A stretch of DNA of 64,000 bases from Patagioenas fasciata. Its lineage: Eukaryota > Chordata > Aves > Columbiformes > Columbidae. The translations under genes and the position numbers were made by a program. The stretch is from contig NC_092524.1 of the NCBI RefSeq assembly GCF_037038585.1, forward strand, positions 70,270,552 to 70,334,551, given 5' to 3'. Numbering within the stretch: position 1 is the stretch's first letter; every line of letters starts with the position of its first letter. This document shows, in pieces, positions 34,852-47,004 of this stretch. The notes beneath the pieces were generated by a model. The model saw nothing but the letters and a program-made list of their open reading frames with translations. It was not told where the DNA came from and did not search any database.

Positions 34852-36588
34852 AGTCTCTTCCATCTCAAACGTCTACAGGAGAGAGGAAAGAGAAACAGAC
34901 CTGCTGGAAGTGTCTGTATCTAACACACCACTGCTCTGTGGCTCACGCAAAATGGGCTGAGAACAGGGGGTTGGGAGAAAACAGCCCACAAGGAGGAAAA
35001 GAGCTTTCCCAGGAGGGACGGGGCAGGGAAATTCCAGCACACACGGCATTTGCAGATGGAACGTATTTCCCTCAGCCCTGATACACTCCTTAACGGTTTT
35101 CCAAAGATAAAAACATATTTAAGTGAACATAATTCATATCTAGCATAATAGTCTGTACAGCAAACCAAATACTCAATGTGTCATGTGAGGTGAAAACGCA
35201 CATCTGTGAAAACCAAAACCTATTAATGTGATCAAAGGTACTCACTTCACAGCCCTAAACTTGTGAAGAGAAAGGTAATCAAGGTTACTTTTAATATGTA
35301 AAACTATCAGAAGTTAGAAAGATTGCTCTGGCACAGGAGGGGTGGTGAAGATGCTCCTGTGAGCTCCAGTGTCTGCCAGGCAGTGGATGGGGATGGATTG
35401 GGGACCATCAGGTTGTGGGTTGGACAGAGAAGATGGACCTATAATACTGGTAAGGGCTATTTTAATCATTCAAATATATAGATCCATGTCTTTTCCTAAT
35501 TAAATATATCTATATTTGGCTTTACTTTAAGTGCAAAATTATTAAAAAAATAATTAAAGTTTAAGGGAAGACTTATTGCCAGATGACAGTAGCAGGAAAA
35601 ATTAGCGGTAGGTGAAACGTTTATGTTGAGGTATGCTACGGAGAGCAATTTTCTGTAGCCGTGTTGTCGTATTTCAAACCCCTTAAAAATGAGCCTGGTG
35701 AAGCAAGAGAAAATTGAGGCCATAAACATGAAGCTTCCCCAGGGCAGTCTACAGTAGTTAAGCCGGGCTTAGCAGGAGGCGACTCATGCCCACCCCGCAG
35801 CCCCACACCACAGCAGCTGCTTATTCAGCCAAACCCACTGCCAACACGAAATAACACGTCTTGATGTGCTGGGATAACGCTGAGTAGTTGAAGGCCCAAC
35901 CTTTTGGTTTTATCGGGAAAGATTCACCTCCTACCTGTTAACATATCGCCATGACATTCTTACCAGAGCACAGAGGGGGTAACAAAAATGTACGGAAGAG
36001 GAAAAGAGCAAAAGGAACATTGTTTTATGCTTGTGTTTTCAGGGCAGCATTTTTTCTCTGTCAAAAGCTGAAAACCTTCAGATTTTCAGATGTTAGACAT
36101 TAGCAAAACCATGTAATTTACCTAATGACTCGTTTAGGAAAGGCTAACTCACCGTCATTGCCTGTTTTGTCATTAAGAACCTGAAACACGTATCGCAGAT
36201 TAAAGAAACCCTCCAGCCAAGCCCTGCCCACCCTAATTTCATTGCTAACCCAGACCATGCGCCCATCATCCTGCCTTTATCTCTTCCTACCACCCAGGGT
36301 GAGCTTGGTTCCTCGCTCACCGCTGAGCCTGAGAGGAGAACGCGTTCTGCAAAGAGCCCAGCACAAAGACAAGAGGACTGCAAAACACAGAGGGTGTTCC
36401 CCTGGTGCTTTCTGGGCACCTTCTACATCCCCCAGAGGCACCGTCTCATCTCCCAGGGGTCCTGTTGCAAGCAACGGGCTGGGGTCTCTGTGCCTCAGGC
36501 ATAATGGAAGCAAAGACGAGGTCAAGTATTGATGGTGGGGGATGCACAGCTTTGCCTGCAAGGCTGACAACTGCAGGTCAACATACAG
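34852..36588. other. Unique non-coding sequence
   Basis: No supported gene. A TATA/TAAT-rich stretch lies at 35460-35560. Both strands of 36240-36570 have open frames of about 95 codons with no recognisable domain. Confidence 0.55.
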
Positions 36589-36789
36589 ACAGAATCACAA
36601 ATGGCTTGTGTTGGAGGGACCTTCCCAGTTCCCCCAGTGCCATGAGCAGGGACATCTGCACCAGCTCAGGTTGCTCAGAGCCCCGTCCAGCCTGGCCTGG
36701 GATGTCTCATGCACCACCTCTTTGGCCAACCTCGGTCAGGTTGCTCTCACCACCCTCAGGGCAACAATTTCTGACTGAAACATGACTCT
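36589..36789 (-). mobile_element. CR1 LINE, older branch, 3' end
   Basis: Antisense CR1 of 200 bp starting AGAATCACAAATGGCTTG and continuing with GGGACCTTCCCAGTTCCCC, CAGGTTGCTCAGAGCCCCG and CTCACCACC. Same branch as the piece at 9605, with a private deletion around the CTCCAGGGATGGTTCA segment. Confidence 0.88.
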
Positions 36790-39700
36790 AGAAGCCATAC
36801 CATGTGTAACTACAGCAATCAGTATCAAAATAACCCCCAGGGTTTAATCCTACCCAACAGTTCACCTGCTCCTCACATGCATTTTCTCTCTACGTTGCTC
36901 CCAGTACCTGCTTGCTAACGTTTTCCCCTTTCGCAGCTCCTCTGGCTGCACAGCACCTCACACAACAGGACCCAGCTGCTCTCAGATCTATAGGCATTGC
37001 TATGACATCATGATGACATCATGATGACATCAAAGATGCAAGGAAGGCATGTGCTTGAGCCGTTCCTCTGCGACCGAGCCACAGGCAGGAGCACTTACAC
37101 CTTCCCAACATCTTCAAGATCTTCATTTCACACCAGGTAACTCTTCCCAGTTCCCGCTGCTGCTGGCCACGCTGTTCCTGGTGTGGCATATCCAGGTTGT
37201 ACCGACCTCCTTCTACACAGCCAAACAAATACTTTTGAATCTTGGCTAAAACTTTTTGTCTCAAACTTCTGTGTGAAAAAATGGTTTCAGCTGTCATTTC
37301 TCAGCACTAGAGAATTCCAGAATGCACTGCAGTCATACATAAAGTCATGAGAAAGAAAACAGCTTCCCACTGCAACTGAAATGCCTTGATGCGACACATA
37401 TTGTAAACACAGGAAAAATGACAGCGTGATTTTTTTATCTTCTAAACAACCCCGCCGTCTTACAGGGTTTTATTATTAATGTCTATTCTGAGCACACAGA
37501 TAATGCAGGAGCACGGCGTTCGTCCATATTTTATAAAACAAGGAAAAAAAAACAGTCACTGCAGAAGCAGCTGCCATTAATCCTGCCTAAAGGGAAACCC
37601 AAAGTGTCTGACAGCTTTAGTAAGTAAGAAAATGACAACCTATAAGCAAGTAAAGGTACGTGCACCTACTGAGAAAATTGTCACCCTCTTTTCCAGATCA
37701 GGCATATTCTCTTCTTCCATCCAGATGATAATGAGAAAAACTTGGCTTCTTGATTTTGTTCAATCACTTCAACACGTTCCCACCAGTTTCTAAAACCTGT
37801 CAGCTCCTGCTTTTCCTCACGTAACCAGCCCCGCTCCTTCACGGGATATGGATTTACACCAAAAACAACAAGTCCGGGGATCACTTTTGCCCAGTGTTCT
37901 GCAGCACAAGCCCAAGCACATCACTTGGTACCTTTTTACATTTCCACAGGTATGAAATTTATGACGGTAAATTGGAAAAGATACCAGTAGCTCTTAGGCC
38001 AGAGACTGCTTTTCCCCTTTACCACTCTCTCTCTTCCTGGCTCATCCACTGCTCTTGTTTTCTCTCCCCAGTGCCATTTACGGCTCTGTCCTTGGCAGAT
38101 GTCCGGGCAGCACCACATACATGGGGTTTTCTCTTCCAAGGCTTCTGCTCCAGGAACCTCTAAGCATCCAGATGCTCCAGATGCACGAGCAGCAGAAAAG
38201 AGATGCCATGCATTTCATCTACATCCAGAAACTATCAAGGAGCTTTATTAAATCAGCAAGAGAAGACGATGGGAAAGAAAAGAGGAGATAGTGAGTGACT
38301 GGAACAGGGAAGCATGAAACAGAAAAGAAAACGCTGATCAAAATCAAAGGAGAAGTTGGAAGCGGAGATGAACAATATACAAAAGAGACAAGGTCACCAG
38401 CACGATTGTCTCATCTGAAGCAGTGAAGCCTGGGAGGAAGAGAAAGCTGCCAAAGATCAGCGCCAGATGAAAGGTCTGTGTGACAGTTTGGACCTGGGTG
38501 TTATTGTGCAACGTTGTGCGGAGAGAGAAAAGGGAGAGGGGAACAGGGTGCTGGGGACGAGAGTGGTAGACGGACAGAGGGACACTAAGGTGTGTGGACG
38601 GTGAAATGTGGTTTTTCAGTGGTTGGGGAGAACAGGAAAATTAGAGTAGGTAGGATGGGCATGTAGAGCTGATTGGGACCATGGGAAGGGAAGGACAACC
38701 AGGGAGAGAGGGAAGAAAACGGCCTCTCCGTGAAGAAAAGAATTATGTTGACTTGGTGATATCACCTTAATGCAAAATACATCAATAATCCTACAAACAT
38801 GCTCCCTTGCTCTGGTTTTAGGAAGCACGTGTACCTTGGGATCAGAGGGTCATCTCTGTTGGGTTGGAGCTGGATTAGTTGATGAGGACATCTGTGATCA
38901 GCAGCAAGGCTGATCGTGGGGACTCAGCAAGTCAGCCTCTGATCCTATTCCCCAATTTCTTTCATGGGTTCCCAGCTGCGTGCTGGATTGGTGCATCTCC
39001 ACCAACACTCTTTGAACTCCCCAGGACTGGGCTGCTCTGGGCGTTGTTTTCTCTCCTTTCAGAATCATAAGCACCTTCAAACTAAATATGAAAAATTAAC
39101 CGAGATGAAAAAATTATGCCAAACCTGACTTGCAAAGACCTCCATTTCATAAGAAAACCAGAACTGAAGTTCTCTCACCATTTGTTTTCAGTCGATAGCA
39201 TTAGTACCGGGCAGAACGCCAGAATCACTGAGATGTTTTGAAACACTAAAACCTTACCCATTTCGCATGAATCACATTTTTAACATCTAAATTTTGCGTC
39301 TTACAAATCACTGGCAGACATTAAATTATTTTAGACACCACAATTAAACACACATTAATACTCACTCAAGATGAGTCTCCTCTCAATAAGCATCAAGCTA
39401 AGGGAACACCAAAAGGTCCAGAGTAAAAATACAGTTGCAGGGTGCTCAGCAAAACATTTAAATACATTTTGTTTCTAAGGGTTGGTATTTCTGCGTGCAG
39501 CTGGACAGCTCTTGGGATAGATGGGAGTATTCAAACAAGCATACATGGAAAACAAAATCAAGCCCAGTTGCTTAGTATTCACTCTCAGATTAATTTTATT
39601 AACAACCTCAATATAGTGATCACATATTGCTTTCTGACGGTCATGGCCAAGATCAAATTCTTAGAATACAGGATTACCTTGCACACTGGAATATGTTGAG

Positions 39701-41829
39701 AATAGATTTGGTTCTGTTTTCTTTTCCTCAAGCCAGGAAACAACATTTTACTATGCAAAGATTTATCCCTACACATGACAACGTGGACTATTGGAAGTGA
39801 GGCCAAAGAAAGGCAACGAGCATAACACAAAAATAGCCACAAATAATAATTAAAAATGTATGCATGACCTACAAGGAAAGAATGAACTAGGAGAAGACAG
39901 ATGGGTATAGACAAGTTTTCAAGGTCATAAAGGCTGTTGTATGATCACACATTCTAGGACGAGAAATTATATCCTTAAATTTCAGGGAGGAAGGTTGAAA
40001 TGAATTTTGCAGAAAGATAATCAGAGGGATACTGAGGTCCAGGAGCGCTTGGAAGGCTTTGGAGTTGCTGTTTCTGGGGGTCGTGCAGGAAGAAATCCAT
40101 CCTTCTTCCAGAAAATACCAAGGTGCGGATCATCATTAGTCAGTACAAACAGGCCACAGACTGTTCCAGTCCCATATGTGAATGTTGGGTTGTACATTAA
40201 TATAGAGAAGGATCCAAACAAGGGAGCTAGTGACAAAGAAATCCTCAGTGTATGACACATTCTGAACACAATATTCCCTCTTTTTATTTCCTTCCCTAAA
40301 TACCATCCATCTCCAGAGGGTTCCAGTAACACCGCTGTGCTGGATAACAAAGGCGTATGATATACCCCGCCCAACCTGTTTAAAAGGTCTATTGACACCC
40401 CAGTAACAAAAGCTTCCTCACTGCTCAATTGGAGAAATGGTCTGAGACTCAGTAAATCTGTCTCAACTGACACAGAGCAAAAAAAAGTGGTCTACAGCGC
40501 TTTTCCAAAGCTTAAACTGAACCACAACATTCAAGACTAATTACAAGAGTCAGGCAAAACTAGTAGGGAGTGCTTTAACTGAAAAATGATGAGCTGGCAA
40601 TTGAAATGGAAAAGGAAACTCAAAACATCCAAGTGTGGAAGAAGATATAAATTGATAGGAAAGGTAGCTAGCAACAGAAAGAAACAGAATTGCTCAATTT
40701 TCCAGTGCTTCAAGACTTGGGACTGAAGTTAAGACGCTCTTGGTTTTGGCCACTTCCTAAGCAGGAGTTGCCTTGGGGCATCACTACCGCACATAGTCCT
40801 GTCAGCTCAAACACGCCAGACCCATAAAACACACACGGAACCCTCACACCTTCCAAAGTGTTCAAAAGGGGCAAGATTTCTGTGTTCATGCGGGTCAAAG
40901 CAGATCAGTGCTATCAAAAAACATCTCACACTGAGTGCCATGCTTTGCTCTTTTGTTGGCTTACTCGTTAAGATACGCACACCATTATATTTACATGGCG
41001 GGGGGAATTAGGAACCAGGAGGTTTGACTTCATTACCTGTTCAGGAGTCCCCAGTGACCACCTGTGATCCATTTACTCACTTTCCACCTTTGTGAAATGG
41101 GGTTAAAGGACTCTGGCCCATGCTGTGCTGTACACACATCCATAATAAACAACAGGCATCCTTCATTTAGTTCCACTGTGGATATATTAGCTTTATTATT
41201 TATAAACCATGGAAAACTTCATGAAAACAATGGAGCCACATTCCATAACACAAGATGCACTTTCAATAACTAAACTACAGGTGCTCCCACGCTTGCGTTT
41301 AAGGGAAACATTTAAATGGGCTCTTAGCCATTTTTGCAAACAACACTGAGGTTGCTGCAGTATATGTATAAATAAGTTCTCTTCTACGAGAAAGTCTGAC
41401 TTATTAATCTAACAGCTCATGCCTGCTTTTCAGTTTATCAACCTAAGAAATCTTAGCAATTTATTCCAATGATCCCCAAGAAAAGTATTTTCTGCCTTGG
41501 TCTGGTTGCACCTGTGGGCTAAAGCAAATTGATGCAACATGGCAAGAAAACATCCTGATGAGCGATGGGGCTCTCTCTGCACCACCCGTGTGTTCTCTTG
41601 GCTCAGCCAGAGGTGCAAAGGCTGCTCACACGTGTCCACAGGGCAGCCTGAGCGGGCAGAAAGGAAGAGGCTGTCGGAGCTGTAAAAGGTGAGCTGTGCT
41701 TAGCACAACAGGAATCGGAATGAGAGGAGCTGAGCAGGTGAGGGATGTCAGCAGGGAAATGCACACTGAAGAGATAAAAACCCCAACGAGCTCATTAACC
41801 CTTTCCTGAGCTGAGCCCACCTCTCAGAG
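36790..41829. other. Unique non-coding sequence
   Basis: Five kilobases with no supported gene. It contains an 11-bp tandem repeat with CRE-like cores (37002-37032, separate entry), a purine-rich stretch on the plus strand (about 38270-38730) and AT-rich flanks. A minus-strand open frame of 150 codons (40473 down to 40021) and one of 109 codons (39914 down to 39585) have no domain I recognise and are treated as chance. Confidence 0.5.
37002..37032. repeat. 11-bp tandem repeat with TGACATCA cores
   Basis: The unit ATGACATCATG is present 2.8 times. Each unit holds TGACATCA, one base from the cyclic-AMP response element TGACGTCA, so three near-sites repeat at one helical turn. Binding is not shown. 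Confidence 0.85.
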
Positions 41830-41954
41830 ATGCTGCTTTCTTGCTTAGACTGTTTTACCCAACATCATACTGGATCAGCCCAGTGGGGTCCCCAGTTCCA
41901 CGGGACACTGCCTGAAAACCTCCATTGGCTTTGGGGAAGAAAGGCCAGGGTTTT

Positions 41955-42150
41955 CAGACAACCCCTCCACACTGGGCTGAAAACACGAGTGCAGATTCCA
42001 CCCCGAAGCGCAGAAGGACGTTCATTGACTGCACGCAGACAACACCTACACACTGTGCTCTACTCTTGGCTGAAAACACGAGTGCAGATTCCACCCCGAA
42101 GCACAGGAGGATGTTCATTGACTGCGCCCAGACAACACCTACGCATGAAC
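41955..42150 (+). repeat. 93-bp tandem duplication
   Basis: CTGAAAACACGAGTGCAGAT occurs at 41977 and 42070, 93 bp apart, and the segment CAGACAACACC(T) recurs at 41955 (as CAGACAACCCC), 42036 and 42129. The first unit lacks 12 bp (ACTGTGCTCTACTC-like) present in the second. Because 93 is divisible by three, an open frame spans it and repeats the string LKTRVQIPPRS, but there is no other sign of a gene. Confidence 0.93.
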
Positions 42151-42662
42151 AGGGAAAAGAGATGCGATGCACATGTTGGCAGCCGAGGTGTCAAGGCAAA
42201 ACTCCCAGAAAAATACATGATCCATAGTGTGTGAATGCATGGATGACAAGCCACCCTGCCAGTAGATGCAAGCCATCTCCAAACTCCTCCTCCTCTTACA
42301 GGAGAGAGCAACAGGTAGCACCACAGGTAAGGGGCAGAACTGAGCTATGCTCCCCATCACAAGGATCACAAAATATGGCCATAGGCATCACGGATGCATC
42401 ACTGTGGCAGCATATGGTACATTCCACTTCTTCCCTGAGATGGGTAATGGAAACATGCAGATCTACTTATTTGTCTTCTGAGTTTGATTTTTCCTTGCAT
42501 TCCTCCTACTTCTCTTTACAGTGCCCATCACATGTGGAAAGAACAATCTAGATAAGCTTTACTGCCCTCAAAGATGCCAGATCCAAATTCTGCTCTTATA
42601 TGTATTGCATGAAACCCCAAACTCCAACAAGAAGATAATTTGTTCTCAAGATTTTAAATGAA
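42151..42662. other. Unique spacer before an LTR
   Basis: No gene or repeat recognised between the 93-bp duplication and the LTR that follows. Confidence 0.55.
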
Positions 42663-43076
42663 TGCCCTGGTTTTGGCTGGAATAGAGTTCATTTTCATCC
42701 TAGTAGCTGGAATAGTGCTGCATTTTGGGTTTAGTAGGAGGGGAGTGTTGATAACAGGCTGATGTTTGGTTGTTGCTAAGCAATGTTCACACCAGCTCAG
42801 GGACCATTCAGCATTCCACAAGCAGCAGGGAGGGGACACGGCCAGGGCAGGTGACCTGGACTGGCCAAAGGGATATTCTATACCATATGATGTCAAGATC
42901 AGTGTATAACGCGGGGAGGCGGCCAAGAGGGGTGCAATTGCTGCTGGAAACTGCATTGTGTGTCATTTGTTTTGTATATTCTTTTACCATTATTTTCTCT
43001 TCTTTTTCTGTCCACTCCAGTGCAGGGGGTGAGCGAGCAGCCATGTGCTGTTAACCTGCTGGCTTAAACCACAATA
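42663..43076 (+). mobile_element. Solo LTR of an endogenous retrovirus, deleted
   Basis: Begins TGCCCTGGTTTTGGCTGG and ends GGCTTAAACCACAATA, matching, from memory, an abundant avian LTR that starts TGTCCTGGTTTTGGCTGG and ends AAACCACGACA. The family landmarks GGCCAAAGGGATATTC, ATACCATATGATGTCA and the promoter GTGTATAAC (42903-42911) are present in order. After TTTTTCTGTCC the sequence jumps to GTGCAGGGGGTGAGCGAGC, so the usual ATTAAA polyadenylation region of about 70 bp is missing. No retroviral genes flank it. Confidence 0.85.
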
Positions 43077-44079
43077 GCGAACAACTCAAGGATGTTTTAA
43101 ATGACTTAACTTGGCAACACCCTTCCAAACTACTACTCTACGACTACACCATAGCTCTGCCGCTACCACAGCCACGGTTAGCAGCTGCCATTACTAGTTC
43201 TGCTTCCACCAGGTACAAAACAATGCCAAACTCACATTAGTTGAGTTGCCTGCCCGTAACTCAGGGAGGAACATGGAGCAGAGCTGTTTAAAAACAGATG
43301 TGGGAATGGTTTGGTATGATCTGAGATGCAGCATGAGCCTCCCCTCTGATTAAGAACGAGGTTTAAATCAATCCTGTTCCTACACAACCAGAAAGTTTGA
43401 ACAATTTCTCTCCCAACTAGACACGGCAGAATAGCACCCGCAACAGTGAAACTAGACAATTCAATCACTGCGTTTCCTAACTAAACTCTTAATGGGGTTA
43501 TAATGACTGACAGAGGTTTATTTAATCAGGAGGGAAGAAAGAGTGCAATCTGAATTTTTAGCTCAAAAACCCTATGATTTCATTGTGGATAATTCCAGGG
43601 ATTAAAAAAAAAAATACTTAAAATGAACAAGATGGGGCAATTGAGGCAACTGCTGTGCTGCTCAGAACACTTGGTTCCCTGTTCATACCTACGGATATTT
43701 CCCCACAGAAGAAACTCTACTTTGTTTCACAGGGTCTGTATCATTTCTAATGAGGAAATCACCATCCCAGCAGCGTTGCTTCCAACACCAAAGGCCCTCC
43801 CTCCTATTTTTGGAACAGATCTTGTAAGATTCTCTGAAAGTAGAACATCCAGTTAATGCCCAAAACGTCGTATTTGCTTTCTGTCATTCACTCCCAACAA
43901 AACCACTTCAGATTTCCCTCCTTCTAACCTTCCCGGTGCTTTGTAGAAGAACAGTTCACCCCTTCCCTCTGGCTGATTCATGCGAATAAGCTAGAACGAC
44001 ATCTACATTTTCATTTCTGTTCAAAACAAGCCATTCTCAGCCACATCAATGCAGACCTTACTTAGATAAACTAAATGCA

Positions 44080-44400
44080 ATGTTTCATCTTTCAAAACAC
44101 AGTGTATTACATAATTAATTTAATATTAATGAACTTTAATATATGCAGAGTTTTCTATTTGGGTAACTGCATTAGGTTTATGGAACCTCCCTGAAAAATA
44201 AAACTTCCAAATTAAACAAAACTTTAATGACATTTACAACTGGAACTCAATTATGGCAAGGCACTTCTAAGCTGATACTTTGCTGTCATTGGTTTATAAA
44301 AATAAATCACAAACTCCACAGAAATCATTAAAATATATGCAATTATAATCCTCAAGACAGCACTAAAGAAAAATAGAGCAGGAAACAGAATCATAATTAT
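44080..44400. promoter_or_regulatory. Candidate conserved non-coding element
   Basis: AT-rich, CpG-free, repeat-free sequence with ACATAATTAATTTAATATTAATG, AATTATGGCAAGG and TGCTGTCATTGG motifs. The even composition and lack of decay signs resemble conserved enhancers; only cross-species alignment can tell. Confidence 0.25.
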
Positions 44401-45303
44401 GTGATTTTCTTTCTATTCCCAAGCCCCAGATACTGCATTTCTTTCACTTTTATCTTCACTTTAATAGGTGATATTTGCTCATCGCAGTGTAAACACGTCT
44501 TGGCCCTCACAATCAGAAGCCTGATCCAGTGGACCTGTAGCACTGGAACAATTTAACCACGAGCACAGAAAATCCATCATCACTCTTGAAATGAGCTTTG
44601 ACATCTTCTGTACGAGATGCACTGTGAATGGGTTTCAATCAAGAAATTCTCTCTGGTCCACATGACAGAAGAACAAGGTTCACCAGACAACCTTGGCCAA
44701 CTCCTTTGGCTTTCCAACCTGGTTGGAGATGTCTCCTCTTCCCCACCCGCACCTCCAGCTCCTGAGCCTCGACCCACATGTGCAAAGCACCTCCTGTGTG
44801 TTAGCATTTGAGACATGGGCTATTACAGATAACCACATGCCAGCAGAGGAGATGAAAAGGGATTTTGTTGGGACTCAACTACATGGCTTGAAGGTTTGTG
44901 GCTTTGCCCATGGCCACTTTCACTGTAAGAAGGCTCCACATACAGCAAACCATTCAAGGCCTATCTAAACAGGTTTAGGTAGAAAACCCAAGAATCAAAG
45001 AAGTTAATTCCACTCAGGATAACAGCATGGGAAGTTTTGGAAGAAATTCATGTAGACCAGCTCCATCCACCCACTGCCTTGTCCTGGTCAAGTTATTGAT
45101 ACCTTCCTCCTTACAATTCTGTTCTAAAATGTCCCTTAGTTCCTATGAGATAATATAGGGTTCATAAAGGCTGCTTTACTTCCAGAAAGTTCATAAATCA
45201 TGATACTCAATAAATAATAATTCTTTTGCCTAGGATCCTGGGGCTGTTCCTTATTTTCATATAACTTGCCACTAATCACAATGATTGGCAAATATGCACA
45301 GAT

Positions 45304-45328
45304 ACACACACACACACACACACACACA
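45304..45328. repeat. CA dinucleotide microsatellite
   Basis: Twelve CA units without interruption between GATA and AAGTCC. Confidence 0.92.
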
Positions 45329-46300
45329 AAGTCCATAAGTGAATAAAGAAAGATACATGTCTTATACTCTCCTTCTCATCCCAGCACAGTCTACAGTGCT
45401 TAATTCCCTGCATACTTGAGCCCAGCACACATAAGGAATTAAAATAAATTAAAACAAAGACAATTCAAGGCGTATTATGTGCAGTCAAACAATAGCAAGG
45501 CAAATACCCCATTTGTTGTGCAATGTATTTAAAAGTAGCCTTTGAATGCATTAAATCCTCAAACTCCCTGATTAATTAAACAACTGACCTGCATAACCAC
45601 GGCAGTTTCGGGGAGTCTGGTTTTGCTGTTGTTTTTAAACAACGTTCAGCCAGGCTCTCAGATACGTAACTGCATAAATAACCAGCTTCATAATTAACCA
45701 ACCACCCAGAAACACTGCAGCAAAAGCACAACGAGTGAACATTCTCCAGCACATCCAGGCTCCTCTGAGCAGCAGCCTTGCTCTTTTGTTTAAGAGTCTT
45801 GACTTACAATATATCCTACAATTACAATCTGTCCTTTATCCTTTCTTGTCTTTTGCTTCTTCCCTTTGTTGGTTCTTTGTACGTTGGGCTGAAAGGTTCA
45901 CTGCAAAACACGCTCCATCTGTCTTTGCACTGCAGAGACCTGAGAGTCTTCCCCATGTCCCCTTGCAGCAGGACAGACATTATTTCATCAAGATTTTGGG
46001 ATGCAGCATACCAGCTGGCAGTAACGTTCTTGTTGTTGGAAAGAACTACCCACGATAGGCAAATGTGAAGCAGCAGAGCCCTGTCACCATCCCCACCATG
46101 TCCACGAGCAGCCGTGCCATCCCAGAGAGAACCCAGCTGAGAGCACGGTCCATGCCTGGCGCCTGATGGAGCATCACTAAGGGAAGTGCACCAGAATAAC
46201 TGTGTTCACACGCAGCAATAACTGCGGTTACACGCACACTGCAGCCTGGCAACGACTGCTTATAGGCACCAAACCTGCTGTTAGTGAAACACTTCTCAAC

Positions 46301-47004
46301 GTCACAGAAGTCACAGAATGTCAGGGGTTGGAAGGGCCCTGGAAAGCTCACCCAGTGCAATCCCCCCATGGAGCAGGAACACCCAGCTGAGGTTCCACAG
46401 GAAGGTGTCCAGGCGGGTTTGAATGGCTGCACAGAAGGAGACTCCACAACCTCCCTGGGCAGCCTGGGCCAGGCTCTGACACCCTCACCAGGAACGAGTT
46501 TCTTCTCCTCTTTCAGCGGAACCTCCTGTGTTCCAGTTTGCACCCATTGCCCCTTGTCCTGTCACTGTTGTCACCCAGAAGACCTGGCTCCATCCTCCTG
46601 ACACTGCCCCTTTCCATATTGATCCCCAGGAATGAGTCCCCCCTCAGTCTCCTCTTCTCCAGCTCCAGAGCCCCAGCTCCCTCAGCCTTTCCTCACACGG
46701 GAGATGCTCCACTCCCTCCAGCATCTTGGTGGCTGCGCTGGACTCTCTCCAGCAGTTCCCTGTCCTTCTGGAGCTGAGGGGCCACAACTGGACACAATAT
46801 TCCAGGTGTGGTCTCCCCAGGGCAGAGCAGAGGGGCAGGAGAACCTCTCTGACCTACTGACCACCCCCTTCTAACCCACCCCAGGTACCATTGGCCTTCC
46901 TGGCCACAAGGGCCCAGTGCTGGCTCATGGTCACCCTGCTGTCCCCAGGACCCCCAGGTCCCTTTCCCATACACTGCTCTTTAACAGGTCATTCCCCAAC
47001 TTAT
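46301..47004 (-). mobile_element. CR1 LINE, first lineage, about 0.7 kb
   Basis: Antisense CR1 whose 3' end is at 46301 (GTCACAGAAGTCACAGAATG, a doubled terminal unit) and whose 5' truncation is at 47004, right after CCCCAACTTAT. It is nearly identical to the reverse complement of 34137-34851 and shares its truncation point to within a few bases. A few single-base losses (for example CACTGTTGTCACCC for CACTGGTTGTCACCC near 46568) break the frame. Confidence 0.95.

Larger units (their letters stand above)
43077..46300. other. Unique sequence with a conserved-looking AT-rich block
   Basis: No supported gene. A CA microsatellite (45304-45328) and an AT-rich block (44080-44400) are listed separately. 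An A-run stands at 43605-43615. Open frames reach only about 107 codons. Confidence 0.55.

Noticed and set aside
40021..40473. 150-codon minus-strand open frame in non-repeat sequence
   Set aside because: No recognised domain, no CR1 or LTR link, weak start context. Chance is the simplest explanation; RNA evidence would be needed to revive it.
41830..42234. 134-codon open frame with a repeated 31-residue unit
   Set aside because: The repeat is a DNA-level tandem duplication; outside it the frame has no features of a gene.
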